NCBI GenBank assembly: GCA_946699065.1
Contig: CAMPDV010000079.1
Coordinates: 62,001 to 126,000, forward strand
Direction of reading: 5' to 3'
DNA length: 64,000 bases
Source: Loxodes magnus
Lineage: Eukaryota; Ciliophora; Karyorelictea; Loxodida; Loxodidae
The notes under the pieces are model-generated. The model saw only the letters and a program-made list of their open reading frames with translations, did not search any database and had not been told where the DNA came from. Both the position numbers and the translations under genes were made by a program. The number at the start of each line of letters is the position of its first letter. Position 1 is the first letter of the stretch. Positions 25,901 to 38,614 of this stretch are shown piece after piece.

Positions 25901-28900
25901 TCTTATTATTTGTTTCCATAAACATGTTTTTTATTACATAAAAATATTGTGAAAATAATGTATTCATTTGTTTAAAAAATTTTAATTCTTTGAATTTTTA
26001 AAATTAATTTAAAATCTCTTTTAATTGGATTTAGTATTAATTTTATTTACTTTTTAAAAGTTCGATAATTAAAGAAATAATTTATCAAAATACAAGAAAT
26101 TTTAATAAAAATAATTTCGCATCGAGTTATATCAAATAAAAATTAGGAAAAATTTATTTTTTAAAATAGTTTTTTTCTAAATTTGTAATTATTAATTTCT
26201 CAAGATGAAATTAAAAAAGAGATTAAGAATTACCTATTAGAATTTTTGTTACTATCAAAGATAAAAATGCTTTTTCTCATTTTAAGTTTAAATAAAGTGT
26301 AAATAAGAATCTTAAATGATATTAAAATAACTAAAATATTTATTATAAATAAATTTAATTTTTAACTAAATTAATGTTTTCTAAATTATTTTAATTTATA
26401 ATTATGAAATATCTTATAAATTTTATAAAAATAACTAAAGAATATTCAGGTTAAAATCTTGATTCATCCTTCATTATTTTCTTACATTTTTATCTATAAA
26501 TTTTTATGCTTTTTTATGCTTTTTTGAATTTTCAGTATTTTTAAATATTGCTATCTTAGTGATAAATTATAATTTATAATTATTTCTGATTTCTTTAATC
26601 ATTAAAAATAATTTAATCTTAATAAAAATGATGATTATTTTTCTTTTAATTTAAAAAATTCTATCTCATTTTATGTTTTTCAAATTTTATAAAAATTGGA
26701 AAAAGATTTATAAATAATTAAACTAAGATAAACTTTTTTGTTATTCCATATTTAAGATTTTGTTAAACATTTGTAATTTAAAAGTTTGTTTAAAAAATAC
26801 TTTTCTTATTATTTGTTTCCATAAACATGTTTTTTATTACATAAAAATATTGTGAAAATAATGTATTCATTTGTTTAAAAAATTTTAATTCTTTGAATTT
26901 TTAAAATTAATTTAAAATCTCTTTTAATTGGATTTAGTATTAATTTTATTTACTTTTTAAAAGTTCGATAATTAAAGAAATAATTTATCAAAATACAAGA
27001 AATTTTAATAAAAATAATTTCGCATCGAGTTATATCAAATAAAAATTAGGAAAAATTTATTTTTTAAAATAGTTTTTTTCTAAATTTGTAATTATTAATT
27101 TCTCAAGATGAAATTAAAAAAGAGATTAAGAATTACCTATTAGAATTTTTGTTACTATCAAAGATAAAAATGCTTTTTCTCATTTTAAGTTTAAATAAAG
27201 TGTAAATAAGAATCTTAAATGATATTAAAATAACTAAAATATTTATTATAAATAAATTTAATTTTTTAAATTAATGTTTTCTAAATTATTTTAATTTATA
27301 ATTATGAAATATCTTATAAATTTTATAAAAATAACTAAAGAATATTCAGGTTAAAATCTTGATTCATCCTTCATTATTTTCTTACATTTTTATCTATAAA
27401 TTTATTTTTATGCTTTTTTGAATTTTCAGTATTTTTAAATATTGCTATCTTAGTGATAAATTATAATTTATAATTATTTCTGATTTCTTTAATCATTAAA
27501 AATAATTTAATCTTAATAAAAATGATGATTATTTTTCTTTTAATTTAAAAAATTCTATCTCATTTTATGTTTTTCAAATTTTATAAAAATTGGAAAAAGA
27601 TTTATAAATAATTAAACTAAGATAAACTTTTTTGTTATTCCATATTTAAGATTTTGTTAAACATTTGTAATTTAAAAGTTTGTTTAAAAAATACTTTTCT
27701 TATTATTTGTTTCCATAAACATGTTTTTTATTACATAAAAATATTGTGAAAATAATGTATTCATTTGTTTAAAAAATTTTAATTCTTTGAATTTTTAAAA
27801 TTAATTTAAAATCTCTTTTAATTGGATTTAGTATTAATTTTATTTACTTTTTAAAAGTTCGATAATTAAAGAAATAATTTATCAAAATACAAGAAATTTT
27901 AATAAAAATAATTTCGCATCGAGTTATATCAAATAAAAATTAGGAAAAATTTATTTTTTAAAATAGTTTTTTTCTAAATTTGTAATTATTAATTTCTCAA
28001 GATGAAATTAAAAAAGAGATTAAGAATTACCTATTAGAATTTTTGTTACTATCAAAGATAAAAATGCTTTTTCTCATTTTAAGTTTAAATAAAGTGTAAA
28101 TAAGAATCTTAAATGATATTAAAATAACTAAAATATTTATTATAAATAAATTTAATTTTTTAAATTAATGTTTTCTAAATTATTTTAATTTATAATTATG
28201 AAATATCTTATAAATTTTATAAAAATAACTAAAGAATATTCAGGTTAAAATCTTGATTCATCCTTCATTATTTTCTTACATTTTTATCTATAAATTTATT
28301 TTTATGCTTTTTTGAATTTTCAGTATTTTTAAATATTGCTATCTTAGTGATAAATTATAATTTATAATTATTTCTGATTTCTTTAATCATTAAAAATAAT
28401 TTAATCTTAATAAAAATGATGATTATTTTTCTTTTAATTTAAAAAATTCTATCTCATTTTATGTTTTTCAAATTTTATAAAAATTGGAAAAAGATTTATA
28501 AATAATTAAACTAAGATAAACTTTTTTGTTATTCCATATTTAAGATTTTGTTAAACATTTGTAATTTAAAAGTTTGTTTAAAAAATACTTTTCTTATTAT
28601 TTGTTTCCATAAACATGTTTTTTATTACATAAAAATATTGTGAAAATAATGTATTCATTTGTTTAAAAAATTTTAATTCTTTGAATTTTTAAAATTAATT
28701 TAAAATCTCTTTTAATTGGATTTAGTATTAATTTTATTTACTTTTTAAAAGTTCGATAATTAAAGAAATAATTTATCAAAATACAAGAAATTTTAATAAA
28801 AATAATTTCGCATCGAGTTATATCAAATAAAAATTAGGAAAAATTTATTTTTTAAAATAGTTTTTTTCTAAATTTGTAATTATTAATTTCTCAAGATGAA

Positions 28901-29768
28901 ATTAAAAAAGAGATTAAGAATTACCTATTAGAATTTTTGTTACTATCAAAGATAAAAATGCTTTTTCTCATTTTAAGTTTAAATAAAGTGTAAATAAGAA
29001 TCTTAAATGATATTAAAATAACTAAAATATTTATTATAAATAAATTTAATTTTTTAAATTAATGTTTTCTAAATTATTTTAATTTATAATTATGAAATAT
29101 CTTATAAATTTTATAAAAATAACTAAAGAATATTCAGGTTAAAATCTTGATTCATCCTTCATTATTTTCTTACATTTTTATCTATAAATTTATTTTTATG
29201 CTTTTTTGAATTTTCAGTATTTTTAAATATTGCTATCTTAGTGATAAATTATAATTTATAATTATTTCTGATTTCTTTAATCATTAAAAATAATTTAATC
29301 TTAATAAAAATGATGATTATTTTTCTTTTAATTTAAAAAATTCTATCTCATTTTATGTTTTTCAAATTTTATAAAAATTGGAAAAAGATTTATAAATAAT
29401 TAAACTAAGATAAACTTTTTTGTTATTCCATATTTAAGATTTTGTTAAACATTTGTAATTTAAAAGTTTGTTTAAAAAATACTTTTCTTATTATTTGTTT
29501 CCATAAACATGTTTTTTATTACATAAAAATATTGTGAAAATAATGTATTCATTTGTTTAAAAAATTTTAATTCTTTGAATTTTTAAAATTAATTTAAAAT
29601 CTCTTTTAATTGGATTTAGTATTAATTTTATTTACTTTTTAAAAGTTCGATAATTAAAGAAATAATTTATCAAAATACAAGAAATTTTAATAAAAATAAT
29701 TTCGCATCGAGTTATATCAAATAAAAATTAGGAAAAATTTATTTTTTAAAATAGTTTTTTTCTAAATT
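7951..29768. repeat. tandem satellite, about 24 copies of a ~908-bp AT-rich unit
   Basis: The landmark TCTCAAGATG recurs 24 times, from 8011 to 28889. Spacing is 908 bp in most copies, 894-913 in many others and up to 925 in the middle. Copies are almost identical outside three length-variable sites: a T-run in AATTTAATTTTTTAACTAAA, a block of one to three TATGCTTTTT repeats, and an A-run after TTTGTTT. The array begins and ends abruptly; the last partial unit stops at about 29768. The unit encodes nothing convincing: its longest frame under the ciliate code is about 70 codons of AT-biased residues. Such homogeneous satellites are typical of heterochromatic, subtelomeric or germline-limited DNA, but no telomere repeat is present. 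Confidence 0.97.
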
Positions 29769-31324
29769 GTATAAAAATAATGTTAGAGGACTGCTGTTTT
29801 TCCATTACAAAAACTTATACTTTGAACGCGTATTCTACTGTTTAAATAAGAATATTTCTTGTTATATCTCTTTCTTTGTTATTGTTTTCTTTTCGAAAAA
29901 TAATCTTTTGAGTTGCTTTTATGTTTGTGATTGCTTGTCTTCTTTGAGAATGGGTGACAAGTTATAAGTATTTTTATTACATTTTGAAAGTCAAGTAAAA
30001 AAAATTCAAAAGGCTAAACGTGTTTTTTTTTAAAAATCTATTAAATGATATCAATAAGATTCAAAGCATTTTTATATATAAAAAATTTAATTATTTCTTT
30101 TAAAAAATTTCGTTAAGTCTTTTTCCTTAACAAATTAAAAAGTATAATTCTTATTTTAAAATTATCTATTCACTCCATATTCATTTTAAAAAATATATAA
30201 TATTTATTAACTTTTAATTGTCTTTAACTTTCAAATCTTTTTCATTTTAATCATAATTTAATCAGATTTTAAATTTATTTAGCGAAATATTTTTTTATTT
30301 AAACTTAAATAATATATTGATTCGTTATCTTATATTTTTTTAGATTTTTTTTTATTTACTTTTTGTTTAAATTCTTTTAAATTTTTCATTAATTTTAATT
30401 TTCTTTCAATAAAAAATTTCGTAAGATTTTGGATTTTACATTTCCACATCCTTAAAGTTCTTGCATTCTTAAATTTATCTTGCTTGTTTTTTCTTTAAAA
30501 GATTTTAAATTATAAAAGTTTTTCTTTTTATTTTTTTCTCATTTTCCTTTACAATTTCTCTTTATATCATTTTATTTGAATTTAAAATTAAAATAAAAAA
30601 TTAAATTTGTCAGTTTAAAATTTTTTTTATATTTTAAAACTTGTAGCAAAAATAAAATATTATCTATAATTTTATAAGCTTTTATTTACTTCTCATTTTT
30701 AAGTAGACTTTTGCATTTTTTTTAACTTTAAAATAACTACACAACTTTTTAGCATTTTTCATTTGATCTTGTATTAATCCACTCTTTCTAACATTTACTC
30801 TATATATTATGTATTATATTATATTTTTTATTTCTTTTATAAATTTTTAAAATATGCAAGAATTTTTTAATCTCCTACTACTTTTTTTTTATATTTTCTC
30901 TATTCTGCTAACTTCTTTTTAATTCAATTTTTCATATTTTTAGTCCGTCCCAAAATCAGTTTCAATCTTAAAATCTAAAAAAAAACTTTTGCTTATGTTT
31001 ATTAAATAACTTTTAATACTTTTTAATTACATTAACAATTAAAAGAAGCAAAACTATTCGATTTAAAATATAAAAAACTATGAAATATTATGAACATCCT
31101 TCTGGCTTAATTTTAAAAGTTTTTTTCATTTTATTATCTTTTTAATTTTTATACTTATCTTTTTTTTAAATTGCTATTATTTCCCATTAAAAAATAATTA
31201 ACGCTAAAATAATAACTATATTATTTTCTTTAATTGATTTTTAATCCCTAAATAATACATATTTACATTTAAACTTTCAATTACTTAAAAGACTTATTTT
31301 TATAAAATTATTATAAACTCATTT
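29769..31324. other. AT-rich DNA right of the satellite
   Basis: A featureless pyrimidine-rich AT stretch. The 66-codon frame at 29767-29967 has no codon bias or motif and is not called. Confidence 0.5.
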
Positions 31325-31804
31325 TCATAAATTATGAAATAGTAAAATTTATGTAGTTAGTTTCAAAACCTAAAACTCGGCCAACGCCAAGTATCATAGG
31401 TACAACTTTTAACTCTTAACGCTAAAATTTTTCATTTCGTATATTCGCTCTAAAATTAGTTCTTTTCGGTTTTTAGTTTACCTACCTCAAAGTTTTTAAT
31501 CTGAATTACGTCTTGCAATCCCTAGATTTATTGGTTCAACATCATGCTGTTCTATTCATAACTCTATATTTAGTTTTTCTAGTTAAGTAATTAGATTTGC
31601 ATCTAGTCTATTTATTACTTCAGACTGCTATCTTTTGCAAAGTTACTACTCTCATACTGCTGAACTTGTAGCTAATACTTCTACAACTCTTGATTAATTT
31701 ACTAGATCCTAGTATTAATGTTTTCTTCTTTCTGCTGCATATCTTATTATAGCTTCCTTGCTTCTATCTATTAAGCTTAGAGTTGTTATTTTTCAAAATT
31801 TCAT
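31325..31804 (-). CDS. unrecognised coiled-coil ORF (159 aa)
   Basis: Minus-strand ATG 31804 to TGA 31325-31327. The product is rich in Ala, Arg, Glu and Gln with helical segments such as AIIRYAAERRKHQYQDL and ANLITQLEKLNIELW, and reads as an alpha-helical or coiled-coil protein. Five in-frame UGA codons would be Trp. In the first 72 codons GC falls from 26 and 25 at positions one and two to 11 at position three, a clear coding pattern. It is divergent from the zinc-knuckle ORF at 31973, with 168 bp between the two ATGs. No family is recognised. Confidence 0.55.
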
Positions 31805-31972
31805 TCTTTATAAATTGTTTTTATATTTTTATAAAAAATATGTAATTAAATTTTAATTAAATGAAAACTATTCTTTTTCGAAAAATGATTCATTAAATTC
31901 TTTTAAATTATTTAACTTTAAAAATAAATAAATAATTTTTTAATTTAATAAAATACATTTTTTAAGAAAAAA

Positions 31973-32908
31973 ATGGAATAAAGTTTCAGGAAAGGCTTCT
32001 ATACCACCTCTTCCTAAGCCAAAAAGGAAGAGAGGAAGCAGGAAACTATCTCTTCTCTGTCTTCTTAATAATAACCTTAATCTTCTTCTTAATAAAAACC
32101 TGAAACTTAACAAGATTAACAAAAGATAACCTTAAAGACATCCCATACGGAAACCCCAACCTCAAGTGAAAAACCGAGGAAGCAGATGAAGTCTGCTCTC
32201 CACTAGGAGGTCTCTTAATTTAATCCTTCTGGCCAGATGAGCATGGAATAGCTCATAAAAGTAGTACTAAACCTCCAGGAAGAGGTTAAAAAGCTTCGCA
32301 AGGAGAACACGAAGTTGACGGAGCTGATCTCTCATGGAATTTAAGATACACTTGATCTTAGAATGGCCAATTAGGAGAGGGAACTCGACGCTCTTTGGAA
32401 TTACTAACGAGAGTAATTTAGTTAGACGAACTCCTAAGTGCAAAAGATTCAAGACTAGAGCTAACAGATCGAAAATATCTTACAAAGTCAGAAAAGCTTC
32501 CAAAATTTGCAAATTCCATTGGAGTAAATTCTATCTGATAAGATGGAGATCGAGAAGAATCCTTAAGTTAAGATGAAAACTAATCAAAAACCTCGGATTG
32601 TGAAACTGTGCTACTATTGTAAAAGTAAATGGCACAAATGGAAGAACTGTGGTGAGTTTCGTAAAGTAAAAGAAATTACATGGAAAAAACAAGTCTAGCA
32701 AAGAATAAGAAAGAGCAAGAACCAGATCTTATGTAGAACAAATGGAGAAGTTTACAGATTGAAAAGTAACATTGAACTGGAAGAATTTGGAGATAGAGCT
32801 AAAATAAAATATAGTGGGAGATGAAAGATCAGAGGAGCAAGACTCAAGAATCCTAGAACTAGAAACAAACAAGCTAAAGATAACTTTAAAACTTCTTTTT
32901 AGTGGTGA
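31973..32908 (+). CDS. Gag/ORF1-like protein with coiled coil and CCHC zinc knuckle (311 aa)
   Basis: A continuous frame from ATG 31973. Residues 1-90 are a Ser/Gln/Lys-rich low-complexity region. Residues about 100-190 form a heptad-rich coiled coil beginning LQEEVKKLRKENTKL. Residues 213-226 are a perfect CX2CX4HX4C knuckle, CYYCKSKWHKWKNC. Proteins of this design bind nucleic acid as ORF1/Gag of retroelements. Relatives lie at 55110-55853 and 60014-60790. The first in-frame UGA is at 32822 (codon 284), but basic, protein-like sequence continues to a UGA at 32906-32908, just before composition drops to pure AT; I take that as the stop. It is followed by AAATA-type repeats that may be an element tail. 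No reverse transcriptase lies downstream. Confidence 0.75.
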
Positions 32909-32929
32909 CTAATTGGCGCCACAAAACAA

Positions 32930-33217
32930 TTTAAATAAAATAAAATAAAATAAAGTACATCTTTTATAATTTCTTCTCTTTTAAAAACAAAATTTATCTT
33001 TTAAAATTCTTTTTATTTATTTATCTTTATGTTGAATTCAAATTTAACTTTTTATAAATTTTTGTATATATATCAAGCATTTTACTTTTTTTATTTAAAT
33101 TTTAAGATATTTTTATTCTTGTTTCTTTTTTAAACTAAAAAAATTATATTAACTATTACTTAAATTTAAATAAAATTAACTTAAAAGATTATAATTTCAA
33201 TAAACCTTGAAACGTTC
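32930..33217. other. AT-rich spacer with short A/T repeats
   Basis: Begins with a short run of AAATA units directly after the Gag-like gene, perhaps the 3-prime tail of a retroelement copy. The remainder is featureless. Confidence 0.4.
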
Positions 33218-34760
33218 TCAGAATATCATGCATTTGTTTGCAAAAAGTTTTTTATCTTCTTCACTCATTATAGTATTTTTAAAGCTACAATTCTTTAATT
33301 CTATCCGGTTCTTCACGTGTTTCTCATTTCAAAAAATAGTCTTTATTTATTTGTAAAATTCTTACTTACCTTCTCCTTATATCCTTTTGATGAGGCTAAT
33401 AGTTTCTAGACATCCCACTTTCTTAACGTACTATCACTATTTCCCGATATGATTCATTTCTGATCACTTGATATCGCTACAGTCATTACAGAACTCGTAT
33501 GTCCCTTCAAAGTACTCTTACATTAACCAGTTGTAAAGTCCCATATCTTTATCGTATAATCAACACTTCCCGATACAATTCATTTCTGGTCACTTGATAT
33601 TGTTACAGATTTAACAAAACCCGAATGTCCCTACATTAAGTTGTTTTGGCTTAGAAAAATATTAGTCATATTCGCGTTGTCAAATTAGCAATTCGAAATT
33701 TTAGCTTTCCATAGATTAACTTCTTAGAGATCTGCATTACTAAAATCACATTACTTGAAATATGTTTTACTAAGATCCGCTCGTTTTATTTTTACATCTC
33801 TAAAATCTTAATTTATGAATTAGAAATTTAATTAATTCAAAATTGTTATCGCATTAGCTGCTGCTTAGATTACTTAATTACTTTATTTAGTAGCTTTTAT
33901 CACCTCTATCAGTTTTTACTCCAATATATCATCTCTTGCACTTTCGAACAATTTATCGATGTTACATTAATATATTAAACCTGCATTATTTAGAATTTAG
34001 ATTTTAAATACTCAATAGATAAATTTTCTTTTTTGAATTGAATCAGAAATCATTATATTTCTTAACTGCTTTAACTCATTAAACTTTTATTTTATTAAGG
34101 TAGCTACTTTATTTCTAAGGCTGCTGTTTAGTTCTATTCGTTATATTTTTATTCTTCATAATTAGCAATATTTTGAATAAAACTAGAATACTTTTTTTAT
34201 AAGTATGAATCATTAACTCGAATTTTTTCTTAATATTAAACCAATTTTTGTAACTATAATTTTATTGCCTCTAAATCTAATCTATTTGCTGGCTCTTATT
34301 ACCAACATCCTTAAATTATTTAGGCAAATACTTCTGGACAGTCTTATGTAATTTTTTCTCTTTTTTAATTTTGAACACCATTTATTATTACTTTACCTTA
34401 TACGCCAACATAAGGAACTTATCTAGCTGCTATTTCCCATAATAATATTCCTGATGAATATATATCTGATTGTCTACTATATTTAGGATTAAAATTTAAT
34501 AACTCAGGCGCCATCCAACGTATTGTTCCTTTTTAAGAATATGTATTTATAGACTATGACTCTGTTTTCACCTTTGTTAACCCAAAATCAGTATTTTTGC
34601 ATTGTAATAACTGTCCAATTGTATATTTAAGCTTTTCAAATCTCTATGAATAATGTCTTGTTTATGAATATACTCTAGGCCTGAAACTATATTCATACTT
34701 ATTAGGATTCAGGTGAGATTGGAATTAAAGGAGGTAAATTCCAAAACAGTCTGTTGTATA
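33218..34760 (-). pseudogene. TKL protein kinase - pentapeptide repeat - WD40 fusion gene, 5-prime part unclear, two frame breaks
   Basis: Read right to left on the minus strand. A tyrosine-kinase-like catalytic domain comes first: GLEYIHKQDIIHRDLKSLNI, then DFGLTKV, KGTIRWMAPELL, SDIYSSGILLWEIAARQVPY and GCWQQEPANRLDLEAI. A helical linker ending ANAITILNQLNF leads to pentapeptide-type repeats (DLSKTYFKQCDFSNADLQEV). Then come WD40 repeats (GHSGFVKSVTISSDQK, DYTIKIWDF, GHTSSVMTVAISSDQK) and a terminal pentapeptide-like segment (NRIELKNCSFKNTIMSEED) ending at TGA 33218-33220. In both WD40 repeats the residue after SSDQK is UGA where Trp fits. A 29-nt intron at 33341-33369 restores frame near the end. 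Two single-base losses, just before DFG and after the kinase, suggest a pseudogene or sequence errors. The kinase N-lobe is not recognisable beyond 34760. Confidence 0.75.
33341..33369 (-). other. 29-nt intron in the kinase-WD40 gene
   Basis: On the minus strand it starts GTAAGTAAG and ends AAATAAAG. Removing 29 nt joins the WD40 frame to the C-terminal segment with KNRIELKNCSFKNT, which matches the tail expected after WD40/pentapeptide domains in such proteins. Confidence 0.55.
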
Positions 34761-35182
34761 ATTGATTTGTAAAAGGGTACTAAGATTAAATAAAGACTCT
34801 TTTGGATGTTTAACTATCACTATTTACTATGATTGTTTCAAAAGATAATAAATAGAAATATATATGGATAAAAGTCTAGTACCTATAATCCATTTACTCT
34901 TCCAAATTAAATAACACTTAAGCATTTAAAGATAAAGGATTTTCTTTATATGTTAAAACTAAAAAATTGCTTATAAGTAGAAGATGTAAATTACATAAAA
35001 GCCAAGAAATGGAGCAAATGCTGAGTTTAGATCTTAGTATCTTTCAATTTTAATCAATGAATTTCAGTTGATAGAAGAGCAATGGTTATACCTCATGGAT
35101 AGAGTGCACAAGAAAACAGTCATTGAGAAAACCTCTCAAGAGAGTTTCTATCTTTTTTAAGCTATATAATACTTATGAATGT

Positions 35183-37753
35183 TAGATAGTAAGATATAAA
35201 GCTTTCATAAGCAACTCTAAAATAATGCGAAAATTATACTTTCTTATATAATCGTAAAAATAGCTACGCAATACCAAAGATATGACCAAAGAAAGAGTAA
35301 ATTAATTAAGTAGAGTTAAAAGTAAAGAAGATATTTCTATTTCAGTATAATTAAAAAGCTAAGATTATATACTAAAAATGTTAATGCAAATACCACTGAA
35401 TCAGGTAAGGATATAATTATGTCCTCTATTTAGGATATAAAAGCTATAATACAAAGGAAACTGGAATGCATACTCCTTGCTACTGGAGATTAGATTTAAT
35501 ATCATTATATTTTAATTCAAACAGAAAAAACGCAGGCTGAGTCAAAAGTGTATGCAAATTAGAGAGGAAAAATAAAGATATCAAAGCGATAGCTCGTTCT
35601 ATTGAAGATAATAAATTAAGTTTGTTGAACAAATATTTTATACAAATCTAAAATAAGCATATGTTACTAGACTAATTCATGATATCTTAATCCAACTACC
35701 AATTTATCATTTTCAATATTTTCTCAAAACTAAAATATTTTCTAAGTTCTAAGGATTTAAAAGAGCTATTTAAGGTATCAAAACACTACACTAAGATTAA
35801 TTAAGATATTATTGTCTACTAATTTAAATAAATAGTCTAATAAAAAGAAGGCTAAACTTATAGCTGAATAATGTAGTAAATATAAAGTTTAATCTGTAGT
35901 TGAAACTGAAAGATAAGAGATGCTATATAAAGTAATTCACCATAAGAAAGGCTTATAAATATAAAATTAAAGGGAGCTAATGCAGAAAGTTTTGAAAGTA
36001 AGTAAATTAGCAATAAGAAGAAGAAGCTTATGTTTAATAATAGTTGAATTATTGAAAAAAGAATACTAACTAGATATTTAAACTTAATTTTTATGTTATT
36101 AAAGAAACCTTTATTGTTTAGAATATTACTAGTTGCAAGATAAGAAAGTAGTAAAATTTATGATAATCAAAGTTGTAATCAAGGAAAGAAGGCTGAGCTT
36201 TATAGAGATCATAAATCATTCAAGTCTCATACTTAGAGCTTTCTTAATTTTATTTTTCGAGATTATTGAGTTGAATCTGATGAAGTCAATATATATAATT
36301 CTTTAAAGGGAGAAAATCTAAGATAGTCAACTCTGTTTTGCTGCATCTGATCATTAACTATAATAAACTTAAACTGAATAATTAAAAGCTTTATATTTCA
36401 ATGCATCTCCAAATGGGATGATATAAGAAAGATAGGTTATAAGGATATTTTGGAATCAATAAATGTAACTAAAGGATTTAGTATAATAAAAAGGTATATG
36501 TTAATAGAAAAAGAGAAGCTAGTATATAATAAAGGAAGTATAAAACTAATCCAAGAGTAAATTCACTTTAAGTAATTTAGAAGCTTATTTATTAAAAAAT
36601 CTGGCAAATTGGAACATAAATAGATACTCTAAAAGACTAGAAGTATAGTCACTTTTGTAAATTTATTAGTTATATTAAAAGTTAAGAAACCAAATATATC
36701 CTAAGTAAAAAGCACTTGAAGAAACTAAAGGTAATTAGTCAAATCAAAAGTAAAGGAATCAATTAAGCAAGTATAATTTATTAAAAAGCCAAATATTTGG
36801 AAAATCTTTGAAAAATTGAAGAGTGTTAAATTGATATACTCTAGGAAAGTAAAACATATCTTAGTGCAAAAAAGGAAATATCATAAAAGACTTGTATTAA
36901 CAGTATATTAGATAAAGATATACTCATTCAATAAATTTCTATAAGCTATACTGATATAAGTAAATATCTTGTTAATATTATGAATAGCCAGATACTATTA
37001 AACTGACTTTAATGTTCATAAGTAAATTATAAGTAAAGTAATGTTTTGTATTTATGTAGAGAGCTTATAGTAAAGTATTGCAAGATACACTTAATTAAGA
37101 ATATTCAAATATAAGGCTCAAAATTTATATATAATTGTCTAAAGTAAATAAATAAATTAGTTAACACTATTTTTATTTTAAGAAAGGTGATCAATTAAAA
37201 CTAAAAACTTACGCTTTTATTAATAAGATAAGATATATATTTATAAGGAAGCATTAACATAACTTTATATCTAATTATAACATGAGCAATTAATATTAGC
37301 CACCTAATAAGATAATAGGATTAAGTTAATTAGTTTAAAGCAATCTAAAGAACTTAGAAAATTAACATTTAATGAGAATGGAGAGATGATTTGAAGGATA
37401 AGAAGCTATGTTGGTAAATTAAAGGAAAATTGAAAGAAAAGAGAAAATTATTAATTAGTTTCGTTATATTAGTTCATAGGATTGCTGGAAAACTAGAAAT
37501 TAGCAGAGATTCATTCGTTATTAAACGCATTGATAGATAATCTATAATGCTAAATTTCTAGCTTTTATTATTATTGCAGTTTAATGTATTTAATTAAAGA
37601 TAGTCCTTCAAGAAACTAAAGCTATTAGATCTACTTTTTGAGCTACTTAAATCTATTTTTTAAATTAAATTTAGCTTTCTTAATTTTATAGAATAAAAAA
37701 TAAAGACACTGAAAATTGTAGCATCCTGGCTTAATTTACTTATGATTTCAGCT
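35183..37753 (+). CDS. unrecognised coding-like tract, frames ambiguous
   Basis: Long open frames overlap here. The frame through 36063 is continuous over more than 2 kb if about twenty UGA are Trp. In 36121-36300 GC by codon position is 22, 17 and 8 of 60, as in a gene, with text such as SFLNFIFRDY. Elsewhere the counts are flat, and a second frame is free of UGA from 35683 to 36816, though it has a very high share of UAA/UAG. I recognise no domain. Possibilities are one large gene with tiny introns, or an old degenerate coding region. A 23-nt GT-AG unit at 37754-37776 could join it to the next block. Confidence 0.35.
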
Positions 37754-37776
37754 GTAAGAAAAAGAAATAAAAATAG

Positions 37777-38613
37777 AAATTAAATTTTTGCTTTGATCTT
37801 TAAACTATGCTTATAGCAGCTATTGAGGCTTTTCTAAAATTTGGATGAGAGAATAAATGGCTTCAAAGGTAAATGTAATAACATATTGAGAGTCTTTTGT
37901 GGAACTGTAAGCAGATCTGAATTTTATACCAAAATGAAAAGAAAACCAAAGGTTTCTTGGTATAATGAAGAGACAATATTAATATGTTAGTAAGATAAGA
38001 CTCTAAAAAAGTAGCAATCAATGAAAAAGTTTGTGCTATTAAGAATAAAACTGAATGAATAAACCAAAGAAAACCATTAAGTTTGCAGTAAAAAGCTTTT
38101 AAAGCAAAATATTATTATCCACATTAATACAGAAAAGATTGACAATAAATAAAGTGAAGTCAAAGAAGTTAGCAACAGGTAATAGAATGATAGCGATATT
38201 ATAAATACAGAAAGAAAATTATTGAAGAAATTAACATCCTTTTGAGTAAAAGCAGAGAAAGTAGACAGGCATTCTTTACATAACTTCTAGAAATGTAATG
38301 AAGCTAACTTTGACTATTTAGAAGAGAATAAAAAGGTACTGGAAAACAAAGAGCATAAGCTATTATGCATATACAAGATATGAAAGTTAGGCGGAGATAG
38401 GTGGAATTTACTATCTAAGGTGTAGATTTCTAAAGCAACCTTTTCATTAGTAAATGAGAGCTAAAATAAAGAAGAACAAAATAAATTTCTGAAAGGTTTA
38501 GATATTTGTCGAGGTGAAAGACTTTTAGATGTTACGATTCAGGATAAAACAGAAACCAAATACCAGAAAAATAAAATTATCTTTATTAATTTTAAGAAAG
38601 AAACATCAGAAGA
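37777..38613 (+). CDS. unrecognised ORF block, acidic/lysine-rich
   Basis: This frame reads coherently. A basic N-terminal segment with GKCNNILRVFCGTVSRSEFY leads to a Lys/Glu/Asn-rich helical region and a C-terminal part with RGERLLDVTIQDKTETKY. In 38342-38515 G is clearly enriched at the first codon position. Two UGA would be Trp. There may be an in-frame ATG at 37742, or it may be an exon continuing from the left through the 23-nt candidate intron. A one-base frame change near 38610 leads into the next block. No family is recognised. Confidence 0.4.
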
Positions 38614-38614
38614 G

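Noticed and set aside
29767..29967. 66-codon plus-strand frame at the right edge of the satellite
   Set aside because: It starts in satellite sequence, has no motif, and its hydrophobic composition simply reflects T-rich DNA.
32267..32576. Overlapping 61-aa minus and 80-aa plus ORFs
   Set aside because: Both are out of frame with the zinc-knuckle gene that covers them.
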